The notes: generated from the sequence alone by a model not told the origin. A stretch of DNA of 48,579 nucleotides from Curtobacterium sp. MMLR14_010 (GCF_001865015.1 NZ_MJGV01000018.1:63170-111748); one strand, 5' to 3'; positions 28,666 to 37,536 are shown, numbered from the stretch's first letter. Numbers and translations: made by a program.

Positions 28666-28997
28666 GATGCTCCTGGGTTCTGCCGCCGTGCGGGATCGTG
28701 CACGGTGCCCCGGCGGTCGACTGGTTCGCCGGCCGGGCGGCGTTGCGTGGTCCGGAGCGGCCTCGACGATACTCCCCGAGCGGCTGGTGGTCATAACCAG
28801 GTTCGCGGGGCCTTCTTGATCCCCGTTGTCTCCGTTGCCGACTCGGAACGACAACGTCGCTGTCGTACGACGTCGACGGTGTCGCGCGATGGCTCGGCTC
28901 GCCTCCGCCGTCCCACCACAGCCGGGAGGCTCGCCCCACCCTCCACAGATCCGCCTGCGCCCGCCACCGGTCGCCGCCCGATCGCCACGCTGGTCCC
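28666..28997. promoter_or_regulatory. 332-bp divergent region with the MFS promoter and an operator-like repeat
   Basis: No gene is visible here. For the MFS gene (minus strand) ATGACC at 28794-28789 and TATCGT at 28771-28766 form a -35/-10 pair with a 17-bp spacer. The inverted repeat CTGGT-N7-ACCAG (28784-28800) overlaps the -35 box and could be an operator. Toward the M23 gene the only -10-like hexamer is CACGCT, 6 nt before the ATG at 28998, which is weak. Confidence 0.5.
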
Positions 28998-29561
28998 ATG
29001 GACCGCCTCACCCTGGTGCTCGCGCTGCTCGGGCTCGTCTGCACGACGGCACTCGCTCCGACTCCGCCCCGCGCTCCTGGCGCCGCCGGGACCGATCTCG
29101 GTGGTGCGAGTCCCGGTGGTGCGGGTCCCGGTGGAGCGGCTCCCCCGTGGGTGTGGCCGACCGGGTCGCGCGTGGTCGAGCGCCCGTGGGAACCGCCCGC
29201 GGACGACTACGCGGCCGGGCATCGCGGCATCGACGTCGCTGCGGCGCTCGGCACCACGGCGGTCGCGGTCGACGACGGCGTCGTGACGTTCGCCGGTGCC
29301 GTCGGCGGCCGGCCCGTCGTGACGATCGACCACGGCGGAGGGCTCGTGAGCACGCTCGACTCGGTGCAGCCCTCGGTCGCGCGGGGTGACACCGTCGGGC
29401 AGGGTGAGGCCGTGGGGCTCGTGGCCGTCGGACACTGCCCTGCCGAGGACCCGTGCCTCCACCTCGGCGCGAGGCTCGACGGCCAGTACGTCGACCCGAC
29501 GCCCTACCTGTCCGCCGCCGCGTGGCCGGTGTTGCTCCCCGAATCCGCCTGGCCGCGGTGA
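28998..29561 (+). CDS. Secreted M23-family (LysM-less) peptidase-like protein
   Basis: A 187-residue exported protein of the peptidase M23/LytM fold, which normally cuts peptidoglycan cross-links or activates other hydrolases. The signal peptide spans about 1-20 (LTLVLALLGLVCTTALA), followed by a Gly/Pro linker. The fold is recognised by HRGIDVAA (first zinc ligands His and Asp), GVVTFAGAVGGRPVVTIDHGGG and the C-terminal CLHLGARLDGQYVDPTPYL. In active enzymes the last motif is His-x-His; here the first of these is Cys. Members like this are frequent beside rpsB in Microbacteriaceae. It may be inactive or a regulator. Confidence 0.88.
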   Translation: MDRLTLVLALLGLVCTTALAPTPPRAPGAAGTDLGGASPGGAGPGGAAPPWVWPTGSRVVERPWEPPADDYAAGHRGIDVAAALGTTAVAVDDGVVTFAGAVGGRPVVTIDHGGGLVSTLDSVQPSVARGDTVGQGEAVGLVAVGHCPAEDPCLHLGARLDGQYVDPTPYLSAAAWPVLLPESAWPR

Positions 29562-29582
29562 CGGTACGCCGGGCACGGCGGC

Positions 29583-30512
29583 TCAGGCGCGGGGGTGCGC
29601 CGTTCGGTAGACCTCGCGGAGCCGTGCCGAGGACACGTGCGTGTAGATCTGCGTCGTGCCGAGGCTCGCGTGGCCGAGGAGGTCCTGCACGGCGCGGAGG
29701 TCCGCTCCCCCGTCCAACAGGTGCGTCGCCGCGGTGTGCCGGAAGGTGTGCGGGCCGCTCGGCCCCTCGCCCGGCAGGTCCTGCAGCAGCCGCGCGACCA
29801 CGCGGTAGGCACTCCGGACCCCGAGGCGCCCACCGCGGTCACCGAGGAACAGCGCCGGCAACGCCGTCCCCGCTGCCCGGGCAGCCAGCACGGGACGCCC
29901 TCGCGCGAGCCAGGCCTCGATCGCGTCCTGCGCCGGCACGCCGAACGGCACGACGCGCTCCTTGCCGCCCTTCCCGAGCACCCGCACCGTCAGGCGTCCG
30001 CGGTCCACCGCCGTGACGTCGATGCCCACGAGCTCACTGACGCGGATCGCCGCGGCGTAGAGGAGCTCGACGAGCGCCAGGTCGCGCAGGGCCACGGGGT
30101 CGTCCCCGCTCGCACGCCCGGCGAGCCCGTCGAGCAGCTCCCGCACCTGGTCAACGGAGACGACCCTCGGCAGGTGCGACGCGCCCTTCGGCGCCCGCAG
30201 GCGGACACCGGGGTCGTTCGGCAGGACGCCGTTCTCGCTCCCCCACCGGGTGAAGGCCCGGACGGAGGACGACCGCCGCGCGATGCTCGACCGGGCGAGA
30301 CCACGCTCGTTCGACGCCCAGAGCCAGTCGCGGAGCACCTCGAGCGACAGGTCCTGCACGGCGTCGAGCCCGCGGGCCTCGGTGAAGCAGAGGAGGTCCT
30401 CGAGGTCGCCCCGGTAGGCCCGCACCGTCTGCTCGCTGAGCCCCCGCACGTGCAACGCGTCGGCGAGGAACGCCGAGACCGCGCCACCGAGTGACCCGCC
30501 ACGACCGTCCAT
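29583..30512 (-). CDS. xerC: Tyrosine recombinase XerC
   Basis: XerC resolves chromosome dimers at dif with XerD. The 309-residue protein has an N-terminal SAM-like DNA-binding domain (about 10-100) and a catalytic domain. All the active residues can be placed: R157 in AAIRVSEL, K181 in LGKGGKER, H255 and R258 in [11 protein letters not shown]281 in [11 protein letters not shown] and the nucleophile Y290 in IYTHVS. It lies 24 nt after dprA in the yraN-YifB-dprA-xerC run and is not next to any mobile DNA, so the housekeeping role is most likely. It converges with the M23 gene 21 nt away. Confidence 0.94.
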   Translation of the reverse strand: MDGRGGSLGGAVSAFLADALHVRGLSEQTVRAYRGDLEDLLCFTEARGLDAVQDLSLEVLRDWLWASNERGLARSSIARRSSSVRAFTRWGSENGVLPNDPGVRLRAPKGASHLPRVVSVDQVRELLDGLAGRASGDDPVALRDLALVELLYAAAIRVSELVGIDVTAVDRGRLTVRVLGKGGKERVVPFGVPAQDAIEAWLARGRPVLAARAAGTALPALFLGDRGGRLGVRSAYRVVARLLQDLPGEGPSGPHTFRHTAATHLLDGGADLRAVQDLLGHASLGTTQIYTHVSSARLREVYRTAHPRA

Positions 30513-30536
30513 GCGCCAAGACTAGGCACCCGCCCG

Positions 30537-31778
30537 TCATCGCGCTGCCCACCCGTCCGGGCGTCGGACGACAAGTCCCTGCAGTTCCGCCAGCGCCAGC
30601 GCGTCCGTGGCAGCCGCGACCGAGAGCCCGGACCGCCGAGCGACCTCGGTCACGGGTGTAGGACGTCGTCCGAGGGCGTCGACGGCCCGGACCACCTCCG
30701 GGTCCTCCGATGCCGAACGCAGCGGCACGGCGTCCTCCGGCTGCGCTGATGGCCCCCCGGCAGCCTCGAGTGCCGCGCGCACCGGGTCGTCCGGCTGGAC
30801 CGCGAGCTGCGCCCGACCCTGCGCGACGAGCCGGTGGCACCCGAAGGACGCCGGGGACGAGAACGCGCCCGGTACGGCCAGCACCGGTCGCCCGAGCTGC
30901 GCCGCGTGGTGGGCAGTGTTGAGCGCCCCGGACCGCGCGCCGGCCTCGACCACCACGGTCGCGTGCCCGAGCGCCGCGATCAACCGGTTGCGTGCGAGGA
31001 ACCGCCACCGCGTGGGACGGGTCCCCGGTGGTGACTCGGCGAGGATGAGTCCCTGGTGGCCGACGGTCCGGAGGAGCTCGACGTGTCCGGCGGGGTAGAG
31101 CTGGTCGATCCCACCGGCGAGCACCGCCACCGTGGGCGTGCCGGCGGCGATCGCCACCCGGTGTGCCACGGCGTCGATGCCGTACGCCCCGCCGCTGATC
31201 ACCGAGCAGCCGGCATCGGCAGCCGCGGAGGTGATCTCCGCCGTGGCCTCGGCCCCGGCGAGCGTGTTCGCGCGACTGCCGACGACCGACAGGCACGGGC
31301 GCCGCAGTGCTCCCGCCGGACCACGGAGCCGACCGCGCCCCCAGAGCACGAGCGGGGCGTGGGCACCGAGGTCGGTCAGGCGCTCGGGCCAGTCCGCGTC
31401 CCCGGGCAGCAGCAACGCGCTGCCCACCCGGCGTGCGGACGCCACCACCGCCGCGACGTCGAGCGCGTGGGTCCGCGGACGCCACCGGGCGACTGCCGCC
31501 ACGAGCGCCGTCTCGAACGCCGCGCCCTCACCGGGGCCGACGACGCCCGCGTCCAGACACGCACGGACGAGCACGGCCACGTCGCGGTGCACGGACTCGA
31601 GCACGAGGGCGAGCGCACGGGCTGCCCCGAGGGCCTCGACGAGGACCCCCGCGGTCGAGTCGCCCGGCTCCACGAGCGAGCTCCAGGCGACCCGGGCAAA
31701 GGCATCCTCGGTGTCGACCGTCCCCTCGTGCACCTCGCCGAGGTCCACCGGTCGTCCCTCGCCTCCGAACCCGCTCAC
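30537..31778 (-). CDS. dprA: DNA-processing protein DprA
   Basis: DprA protects incoming single-stranded DNA and loads RecA. The 413-residue protein has a helical N-terminal region, then the Rossmann-like DprA fold from about 125: PLVLWGRG, CLSVVGSRANTLAG, SGGAYGIDAVAHR, AVLAGGIDQLYPAGH, ESPPGTRPTRWRFLARNRLIAAL and VVEAGARSGALNTA. The C-terminal 60 residues look like a winged helix. The start is a GTG that overlaps the YifB stop (GTGA). The organism's natural competence is not shown by this alone, as the gene is nearly universal. Confidence 0.95.
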   Translation of the reverse strand: MSGFGGEGRPVDLGEVHEGTVDTEDAFARVAWSSLVEPGDSTAGVLVEALGAARALALVLESVHRDVAVLVRACLDAGVVGPGEGAAFETALVAAVARWRPRTHALDVAAVVASARRVGSALLLPGDADWPERLTDLGAHAPLVLWGRGRLRGPAGALRRPCLSVVGSRANTLAGAEATAEITSAAADAGCSVISGGAYGIDAVAHRVAIAAGTPTVAVLAGGIDQLYPAGHVELLRTVGHQGLILAESPPGTRPTRWRFLARNRLIAALGHATVVVEAGARSGALNTAHHAAQLGRPVLAVPGAFSSPASFGCHRLVAQGRAQLAVQPDDPVRAALEAAGGPSAQPEDAVPLRSASEDPEVVRAVDALGRRPTPVTEVARRSGLSVAAATDALALAELQGLVVRRPDGWAAR

Positions 31779-33307
31779 AGCGCGCTCCGGAGCCCGATCG
31801 CGGCGCGGACCTGCGGCTCACCGGGGAGATCGACCCCGTCGAGGTCGGCCAGCGTCCACGCGAGTCGCATCACCCGGTCCCACCCGCGCATGGTGAGCGT
31901 GCCGAGGTCGAGCGCCCGGTCCAGGTCCTTCGTCGACCCGGGTTCCGCGCGGCCAGCGCCTCGGAGCCAGCTCCCCGCGACCTCGGTGTTCGTGGTCCAG
32001 CCCGTGCCCTCGAGCCGGGAGCGCATCCGGGAACGCGCGGCCACCACGAGCGCCCGGGCCTCGGCGCTCGTCGGCGTGGTGCCCGCCGCTCGTCGGATCG
32101 CGCCCGTGGTGACGCGTTGGACCTGCACCCGGATGTCGATCCGGTCGAGCAGCGGCCCGGACAGCCGTCCCATGTACCGACGCAGCGTCATCGCCGTGCA
32201 GTCGCAGGGCGGTGCACCGGATCCGGGCAGGGAACCGGCGTTCCCGCACGGGCACGGGTTCGCGGCGAGGACGACCTGGCACCGCGCCGGGAACTCGGCA
32301 GCACCAGCGGCACGGTGGACCGTGATCCGTCCGGACTCGAGCGGCTGCCGCAGCGCGTCGAGCACGACCCGGGGGAACTCCGGTGCCTCGTCGAGGAACA
32401 GCACCCCGCGGGTGGCGCGGGACACGGCACCCGGCCGGATCGTCCCGGAGCCGCCGCCGATGAGCGCGACCGCCGACGCCGAGTGGTGTGGGGCTTCCCA
32501 TGGCGGCCTCGGTGTCCACGACCGGGCACCGAGCCCGGCGACCGACCGGACCGCAGCGACCTCGAGCGCGGCGTCGGAGTCGAGGTCGGGCAGCAGTCCT
32601 GGCAGCCGTTCGGCGAGCATCGTCTTGCCGGCGCCGGGCGGCCCGAGCAGCAGCGCGTGGTGTCCACCGGCGGCGGCGACGATCATCGCGTGCACCCCGA
32701 CCTCGTTCCCCACGACCTCGGCGAGGTCCACGGCGCGCTGGGGCCGCTCCGGTGGCAGGTCCGTGAGCACGGGCTCGACGTCGACCGGTGGCAGGAGGGC
32801 GCCCGCGTCGATGGCCGCGCCGCGGAGCGAGTCGACGCCGTGCACCGTGACGCCGGGCACCACCCGTGCCTCCTCCACGTTGCCGACGGGGACGACCACC
32901 CGCTCGATGCCGGCGTCACGCGCCGCGAGCGTCATCGGGATCACCCCCGGCACCGGACGGACCCGTCCGTCGAGACCGAGCTCACCGACGTAGGCGACAC
33001 GCGCCGAGGCGCGAGGTGCACCGCCAGCAGCGGCGAGGACCGCCATCGCGATCGCGAGGTCGAAGCCCGACCCGCGCTTCGGGATGGCGGCTGGCGTCAG
33101 GTTGACCGTGATCCGCCGGGCGGGCAGTGGGCACCCCGCGTTCGCCGCTGCCGACCGCACCCGCTCGCGGGCTTCGCCGAGGGACGTGTCGGGCAGTCCG
33201 ATGATGCTGAAGGCGGGCAGCTGGCTGGTGAGGTGGGCCTCGACCTCCACCAGCCGACCGCTGACGCCGAGGAGCGCGACGGCGGACGCCCGGCCGATGT
33301 CGGTCAT
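31775..33307 (-). CDS. YifB/ComM family AAA+ ATPase
   Basis: Members of this Mg-chelatase-like family include ComM, a helicase that promotes branch migration during recombination. The 510-residue protein starts with the Lon-protease-like domain (LPAFSIIGLPDTSLGEARERVRSA) and has the Walker A GPPGAGKT (222-229), Walker B GVLFLDEAPEF, the zinc-type cysteines NPCPCG...CDC and a C-terminal helical domain with RMRSRLEGTGW and DRVMRLAWTLADL. It overlaps yraN upstream and dprA downstream by 4 nt each, so the three are one translationally coupled operon. Confidence 0.95.
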   Translation of the reverse strand: MTDIGRASAVALLGVSGRLVEVEAHLTSQLPAFSIIGLPDTSLGEARERVRSAAANAGCPLPARRITVNLTPAAIPKRGSGFDLAIAMAVLAAAGGAPRASARVAYVGELGLDGRVRPVPGVIPMTLAARDAGIERVVVPVGNVEEARVVPGVTVHGVDSLRGAAIDAGALLPPVDVEPVLTDLPPERPQRAVDLAEVVGNEVGVHAMIVAAAGGHHALLLGPPGAGKTMLAERLPGLLPDLDSDAALEVAAVRSVAGLGARSWTPRPPWEAPHHSASAVALIGGGSGTIRPGAVSRATRGVLFLDEAPEFPRVVLDALRQPLESGRITVHRAAGAAEFPARCQVVLAANPCPCGNAGSLPGSGAPPCDCTAMTLRRYMGRLSGPLLDRIDIRVQVQRVTTGAIRRAAGTTPTSAEARALVVAARSRMRSRLEGTGWTTNTEVAGSWLRGAGRAEPGSTKDLDRALDLGTLTMRGWDRVMRLAWTLADLDGVDLPGEPQVRAAIGLRSAL

Positions 33308-33657
33308 GCGACGGCCTCGACGTGCTCGACCACCGTTCGGTCACCCATGACGTGCACGGCGATGGCGTCGATGCGGATCGCCCGCGCCGAGTGGTCCGGG
33401 TGCGCGGCGAACCACGCGGGCACGAGCCGTCGGAGGCGCAGGAGCTTCTGCGGCGTGACGGCCTCGAGCGGATGACCGGTCGACGCCCCAGCCCGGGTCT
33501 TGACCTCGACGAAGACCAGGTCCTCGGCCGAGCGGGCGACGATGTCCAGCTCTCCCCGCGCGCAGCGCCAGTTCCGATCGACGATCACGTACCCGTGCCG
33601 TTCGAGCCAATCGGCGGCGATCGCTTCGCCGCGGGCTCCCAAAGTGACTGTTCCCAT
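33304..33657 (-). CDS. YraN family (UPF0102) nuclease-like protein
   Basis: A 117-residue protein of the conserved YraN family, related to restriction-endonuclease folds but with no firmly established function. Typical family stretches are GARGEAIAADWLERHGY, RNWRCARGELDIVAR and LVFVEVKTR, containing the E...D...E-x-K residues of the nuclease fold, plus DAIAV near the C-terminus. It leads the YifB-dprA-xerC run and overlaps YifB by 4 nt. Confidence 0.93.
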   Translation of the reverse strand: MGTVTLGARGEAIAADWLERHGYVIVDRNWRCARGELDIVARSAEDLVFVEVKTRAGASTGHPLEAVTPQKLLRLRRLVPAWFAAHPDHSARAIRIDAIAVHVMGDRTVVEHVEAVA

Positions 33658-33750
33658 GCGGTAATCGTCGGGAAACGTCGATCGGGGATCTGCAATGCGC
33701 CGTCATCTGTGGAGAACGACAACGATTTCGCACCTGTGGTGGAACGAAAG

Positions 33751-33782
33751 AACCCGGCCGACCATTCGGTCGACCGGGTTCT
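33751..33782 (-). terminator. Rho-independent terminator of lsr2
   Basis: Arms GAACCCGGCCGACC (33751-33764) and 33769-33782 form a 14-bp stem (one G-U in the RNA) with a 4-nt loop. On the minus strand it is followed by TTTCGTT, the best U-rich tail in the window. It lies 15 nt after the lsr2 stop. Confidence 0.9.
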
Positions 33783-33797
33783 CGAAGAACGTGAGGA

Positions 33798-34151
33798 TCA
33801 GTGCGCTGCGGCGTACGCTTCCTGCACCTGCGTGGAGATGCGCCCACGGCTGGAGACCTCGTAGCCGTTCTCCTTGGCCCATTCACGGACCTTCGCGAGT
33901 TCTTCCGAGTTGCCGCGCTTGGGGGCCGACTTCGGAGCGGCGGTCCCGCCAGTGGTACGACGACCGCTCACCTTCCGGGCAGCGGCGATGTAGTCGGAGA
34001 TCGCGTCGCGGAACTTGTCGACATTGTCGTTCGACAGGTCGATCTCGTACGTGGAGCCATCGAATGCGAATTCGACGGTACGGCCATCTCCGGCGGTGAT
34101 GGGCGAGTCATCGAGATCGTCGACGAGCTGGACGGTGACCTTCTGTGCCAT
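33798..34151 (-). CDS. lsr2: Lsr2-type nucleoid-associated protein
   Basis: Lsr2 is an actinobacterial H-NS analogue that silences AT-rich, often horizontally acquired DNA. The 117-residue protein has the N-terminal dimerisation domain (MAQKVTVQLVDDLDDSPI...TYEIDLS) and the C-terminal minor-groove-binding domain with the hook REWAKENGYEVSSRGRIS. In that hook RGR is the AT-hook-like core. A basic Gly/Thr linker joins them. The start at 34151 has AAGGAG upstream. It is a single-gene transcription unit with a good promoter and terminator. Confidence 0.97.
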   Translation of the reverse strand: MAQKVTVQLVDDLDDSPITAGDGRTVEFAFDGSTYEIDLSNDNVDKFRDAISDYIAAARKVSGRRTTGGTAAPKSAPKRGNSEELAKVREWAKENGYEVSSRGRISTQVQEAYAAAH

Positions 34152-34190
34152 TGCGTGCTCCTTGCGCGTGGGGGTGGAAATCCCCTCCAC

Positions 34191-34219
34191 AGTATCCGGC
34201 GGACCGGAAATGCGCACAA
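34191..34219 (-). promoter_or_regulatory. Promoter of lsr2
   Basis: TTGTGC (34219-34214) and GATACT (34196-34191) are separated by exactly 17 bp. Transcription would begin near 34184, giving a leader of about 32 nt with an AAGGAG site. The same -35 hexamer is used upstream of rplS. Confidence 0.7.
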
Positions 34220-34258
34220 TTCTCCCGGCGGTTCACGATGACGACGTCGGAATTGCGT

Positions 34259-34582
34259 CTACTCGTCGAGTGCGAGTTCCTTCGGCAGTTCGAGTTCACG
34301 CGTGGTGAGTTCCTCGACATTGACGTCCTTGAACGTCAGCACGCGGACGGACTTCACGAAGCGGTCGGAACGGTAGACATCCCAGACCCACACGTCGGTC
34401 ATCGTCAGTTCGAAGTAGAAGTCGTGCTCGGTGTCCCGGCGCGCGAGCTCCACCTCGTTGGCGAGGTAGAACCGGCGCTCGGTCTCGACCACGTAGCGGA
34501 ACTGCGCCACGACGTCGCGGTACTCACGGTAGAGAGCGAGCTCGACCTCGCGGTCGTAGTCGTCGAATTCGTCATCATCCAT
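34259..34582 (-). CDS. DUF2469 family protein
   Basis: A 107-residue acidic protein of the actinobacterial family DUF2469, normally found between rnhB and yraN; function unknown. The whole family pattern is seen: YDREVELALYREYRDVV, FRYVVETERRFYLAN, a run of aromatic residues in DFYFELTMTDVWVWDVYR and VKVLTFKDVN (here VRVLTFKDVN). A -10 box TAGACT (34597-34592) ends 9 nt before the ATG, so the message could be nearly leaderless. It may be co-transcribed with rnhB as well. Confidence 0.93.
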   Translation of the reverse strand: MDDDEFDDYDREVELALYREYRDVVAQFRYVVETERRFYLANEVELARRDTEHDFYFELTMTDVWVWDVYRSDRFVKSVRVLTFKDVNVEELTTRELELPKELALDE

Positions 34583-34591
34583 TGCGGCACC

Positions 34592-34597
34592 AGTCTA
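34592..34597 (-). promoter_or_regulatory. -10 box close to the DUF2469 start
   Basis: TAGACT ends 9 nt before the ATG at 34582, in the gap after rnhB. No good -35 is visible. Confidence 0.4.
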
Positions 34598-34635
34598 CGG
34601 CGCAGATGGCACCGAGACGACGCGCCATCGACCGA

Positions 34636-35340
34636 TCACACAACGGGGGCCGCCAGCTCGTCGAAGCCGTCCAGCGCCACGCTCGATGCCGCGTGCAGCC
34701 AGCTCTTCCGGTGCAGCGCGTGCGGTCCGACCGCGCGGATGGCGTCGTAGTGCGCCGTCGACCCGTAGCCCTTGTTCGACGCCCAGGCGTAGTGCGGCGC
34801 GTCGTCGTGCGCCGCGACCATCAGCGTGTCCCGCTCGACCTTCGCCACCACGGAGGCCGCTGCCACCGAGGCGCAGTCCCGGTCCGCCTTGACCCGCACG
34901 GTGACCTCGAGCGGCGAGGTCTCCACCAGGGTCGGCGGCAGGGCGCGGGACAGCCAGTCGAAGGAGCCGTCGAGCACGACCACGGCGCCCGCGAAGGACA
35001 CACCGGAGTCCGCCAGTGCCGAGAGCGCCCGCGCCCCGGCCAGTCCGAGCGCCGGCACGATCCCCTGCTCGTCGACGTACTCGGCGGACGCCATGCCGAC
35101 GGCCGTGCGGGCCCACCTGGTCACCACCGGCACGAGTTCGGTGCGGCGGGCGGCCGAGAGCAGCTTCGAGTCCGCCAGGCCCTGCGGTACACGACGGACG
35201 TCGATCGTGACCGCTGCCGCACCGACCGCGACCGGCCCGGCGATGGCGCCACGGCCGACCTCGTCGACGCCGATGACCGTCACGCTCCCGGCGGCGAAGA
35301 GCGACTTCTCCACGCGCAGGGACGGACGGACCGGGGTCAC
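34636..35340 (-). CDS. rnhB: Ribonuclease HII
   Basis: RNase HII removes ribonucleotides from DNA and RNA primers. From GTG 35340 it has 234 residues. The catalytic motif is VIGVDEVGRG (D26, E27), and further acidic residues follow in AVVVLDGSFDWL and the KADRDCASVAAASVVAKVERD motif. The GTG overlaps the lepB stop as GTGA, so the two genes are coupled. A longer frame that extends into lepB is spurious. Confidence 0.95.
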   Translation of the reverse strand: MTPVRPSLRVEKSLFAAGSVTVIGVDEVGRGAIAGPVAVGAAAVTIDVRRVPQGLADSKLLSAARRTELVPVVTRWARTAVGMASAEYVDEQGIVPALGLAGARALSALADSGVSFAGAVVVLDGSFDWLSRALPPTLVETSPLEVTVRVKADRDCASVAAASVVAKVERDTLMVAAHDDAPHYAWASNKGYGSTAHYDAIRAVGPHALHRKSWLHAASSVALDGFDELAAPVV

Positions 35341-36083
35341 TGGTGCTTCTCCTCCACGCCGGCGAAGACGTTCGGGTAGTCGTCGAGCCACGTCCACCGG
35401 CTGGTCGGCCAGGAGATCACGAAGGCCCGACCGGTCACGTCGGACAGCGGCACGAAGCCCTTCGACGGGGTGTCGCCGTTGTAGCGGGAGTCCTTGGAGT
35501 CGTAGCGGTTGTCGCCCATCACCCAGATGGTGCCCTTGGGGACGGTGACCGAGAAGTCGGTGCCGGAGGCCCGGGTCTCGCCGGCGGGGAGCTTGAGGTA
35601 CGGCTCCTTGAGCGGCACGCCGTTGACCGTCATCTGCCCGAGGTCGTTGCAGCACGCGACCTTGTCGCCCGGCAGACCGATCACGCGCTTGATCAGGTGG
35701 TCGTCGCTGTCGCCGGTGCCGAGGCCGACCTGGGTCAGCAGCCAGTCGATCGCGCGGGCCGGCTGCGAGGTCGGCGTGACGCTCGGCACCTCGGCGCCGG
35801 TCAGCCACCCGCCCGGGTCCTTGAACACGACGATGTCGCCGTGCTTGAGCGAGACGGTGTCCGGGACGAGCTCGTTCACGATGACCCGGTCGTCGATCTG
35901 CAGCGTGTTCTGCATCGACGCGGACGGGATGTAGAACGAGCGGATCAGGAAGGTCTTGACCAGGAACGAGACCAGGAGTGCCGCGACGAAGATGATGAGC
36001 AGGTCCCGCAGGAAGGTGAGCACACCGTTCCGCTGCTTGGTGGCACGAGGCCGACGCCCGTCGTTCTCGGTCGTGTCGGTCAT
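35337..36083 (-). CDS. lepB: Signal peptidase I
   Basis: LepB cleaves signal peptides from exported proteins at the outer face of the membrane. From the ATG at 36083 it has 248 residues. A cytoplasmic tail is followed by one membrane helix (about 25-47, LLIIFVAALLVSFLVKTFL). The nucleophile is S56 in IPSASM and the general base is K132 in HLIKRVIGLPGD; the family end motif MGDNRYDSKDSRYNG is present. GAGGAT precedes the chosen start. It lies after rplS and is coupled to rnhB. Confidence 0.95.
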   Translation of the reverse strand: MTDTTENDGRRPRATKQRNGVLTFLRDLLIIFVAALLVSFLVKTFLIRSFYIPSASMQNTLQIDDRVIVNELVPDTVSLKHGDIVVFKDPGGWLTGAEVPSVTPTSQPARAIDWLLTQVGLGTGDSDDHLIKRVIGLPGDKVACCNDLGQMTVNGVPLKEPYLKLPAGETRASGTDFSVTVPKGTIWVMGDNRYDSKDSRYNGDTPSKGFVPLSDVTGRAFVISWPTSRWTWLDDYPNVFAGVEEKHQ

Positions 36084-36147
36084 GCCATCCTCGTCGTCAG
36101 GAACCAGCGTCCGGCGCCGCGCTCGAGCGGGACCGGGGAACGGGAGA

Positions 36148-36186
36148 GCCCCCCGTCCGATGCACAACCGTACATGGACGAGGGGC
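36148..36186 (-). terminator. Hairpin after rplS
   Basis: Arms GCCCCCCGTCC (36148-36158) and GGACGAGGGGC (36176-36186) pair over 11 bp with one G-U in the minus-strand RNA. It lies 41 nt past the rplS stop and upstream of lepB, without a U-run. Confidence 0.5.
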
Positions 36187-36226
36187 CGTCAGTGGCGTCG
36201 GCTCGCGACGCTCACTGTGAAGGCGA

Positions 36227-36583
36227 TCAGTTGTCGCGCTTCTCCTTGATCTTGCGACGAGCCGCCTTGCCGCGCAGTTCGCGGAGGTAGTACAGCTTGG
36301 CGCGACGGACGTCACCGCGGGTCACGATCTCGATGTGGTCGATGATCGGCGAGTGCACCGGGAACCAGCGCTCGACGCCGACCTGGAAGCTGACCTTGCG
36401 GACCTTGAAGGTCTCACCGATGCCGTGGCCCTGGCGGCCGATGACGACGCCCTGGAACACCTGGACACGCGAGCGCGTGCCTTCGATGATGTTGACGTGG
36501 ACCTTGACGGTGTCACCCGCGCGGAAGTCCGGGACGTCGGTGCGCAGCGATGCTGCGTCGACGTTGTCGAGGAGTTGGCTCAT
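36227..36583 (-). CDS. rplS: 50S ribosomal protein L19
   Basis: L19 lies at the 30S-50S interface. The protein has 118 residues, the usual length. Recognisable stretches are [38 protein letters not shown] and the C-terminal [19 protein letters not shown]. It normally follows trmD directly, but here the divergent map gene lies between them. A promoter with an 18-bp spacer is visible upstream. Confidence 0.97.
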   Translation of the reverse strand: MSQLLDNVDAASLRTDVPDFRAGDTVKVHVNIIEGTRSRVQVFQGVVIGRQGHGIGETFKVRKVSFQVGVERWFPVHSPIIDHIEIVTRGDVRRAKLYYLRELRGKAARRKIKEKRDN

Positions 36584-36702
36584 GAGTCAGTTCACTCTCT
36601 GCGGACGCACACGGGTCGCCGCGGATCGGTGGTGGGAACGAAGTGGTGTGCCCGGTGTCGGCGACTCCCCCGTGGCAGAGTCCAGCCAGGGCACAGCTGT
36701 CC

Positions 36703-36732
36703 ATACTGCCACAGCTCCCGTACGCCGCACAA
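36703..36732 (-). promoter_or_regulatory. Promoter of rplS
   Basis: TTGTGC (36732-36727) and CAGTAT (36708-36703) are separated by 18 bp and read toward rplS, giving a leader of about 110 nt. The promoter lies just before the divergent map start. Confidence 0.55.
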
Positions 36733-36756
36733 CGCCGGACCGGGGAGGATGGTCCC

Positions 36757-37536
36757 ATGATCGAACTCCGCACCCCGACCGAACTCGACGGACTCCGCGT
36801 CGCCGGCCGGTTCGTGGCCGACGTCCTCGACGAGCTGCTCCGCACGGTCGACGTGGGCGTCGACCTCCTCGACCTCGACCGGGTGGCCGCACAGATGATC
36901 GCCGACCGCGGCGCCGTCAGCTGCTACGTCGACTACCACCCGTCGTTCGGCAACTCGCCGTTCGGGCACAACCTCTGCACGAGTGTGAACGACGCCGCAC
37001 TCCACGGACTCCCCCACCACCGCGTGCTCGTCGACGGTGACCTCGTCAGCCTCGACTTCGCCGCGAGCGTCGACGGCTGGGTGGCCGACTCCGCCGTCAC
37101 CGTGCAGGTCGGCACGCCTCGGGAGGAGGACCAGCGCCTCATCGACACGGTGGAGCGGGCCCTGGCTGCCGGCATCGCGCAGGCGCGTCCCGGCAACCGG
37201 CTCGGTGACGTCTCGGCCGCGATCGGGGCGGTCGAGCGCCGGGCCGGCTACGACGTCAACCTGCAGTTCGGCGGTCACGGGGTCGGGCGCACGATGCACG
37301 GCGAACCGCACGTCCCGAACGACGGTCGGCCCGGTCGCGGCCTCAAGCTCCGCCCCGGCCTGGTCGTCGCGATCGAGCCCTGGCTCATGCAGGGGACCGA
37401 CGAACTCGTGCAGGACGCGGACGGCTGGACGCTCCGGAGCGTCGACGGCTCTCACGCCGCGCACGTCGAGCACACCGTCGCGGTCACCGAGACCGGACCC
37501 GAGATCCTCACCCTGCGCGCGAACGCGCGCACCTGA
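36757..37536 (+). CDS. map: Type I methionine aminopeptidase
   Basis: MAP removes the initiator methionine from new proteins. The 259-residue protein starts at the ATG at 36757 with GGGAGGA upstream. The five metal ligands are seen in order: Asp in LVSLDFAA, Asp in GWVADSAVT, His in QFGGHGVGRTMHGEPH, Glu in VVAIEPW and Glu in AAHVEHTVAVT. The substrate-side His is in GHNLCTSVNDAALHG. There is no N-terminal SH3-binding or zinc-finger extension. It is on the plus strand, convergent with trmD and divergent from rplS, interrupting their usual neighbourhood. Confidence 0.95.
   Translation: MIELRTPTELDGLRVAGRFVADVLDELLRTVDVGVDLLDLDRVAAQMIADRGAVSCYVDYHPSFGNSPFGHNLCTSVNDAALHGLPHHRVLVDGDLVSLDFAASVDGWVADSAVTVQVGTPREEDQRLIDTVERALAAGIAQARPGNRLGDVSAAIGAVERRAGYDVNLQFGGHGVGRTMHGEPHVPNDGRPGRGLKLRPGLVVAIEPWLMQGTDELVQDADGWTLRSVDGSHAAHVEHTVAVTETGPEILTLRANART

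Noticed and set aside
29583..30512. Tyrosine recombinase as a sign of a mobile element
   Set aside because: It sits in the conserved yraN-YifB-dprA run without repeats or cargo and looks like housekeeping XerC.
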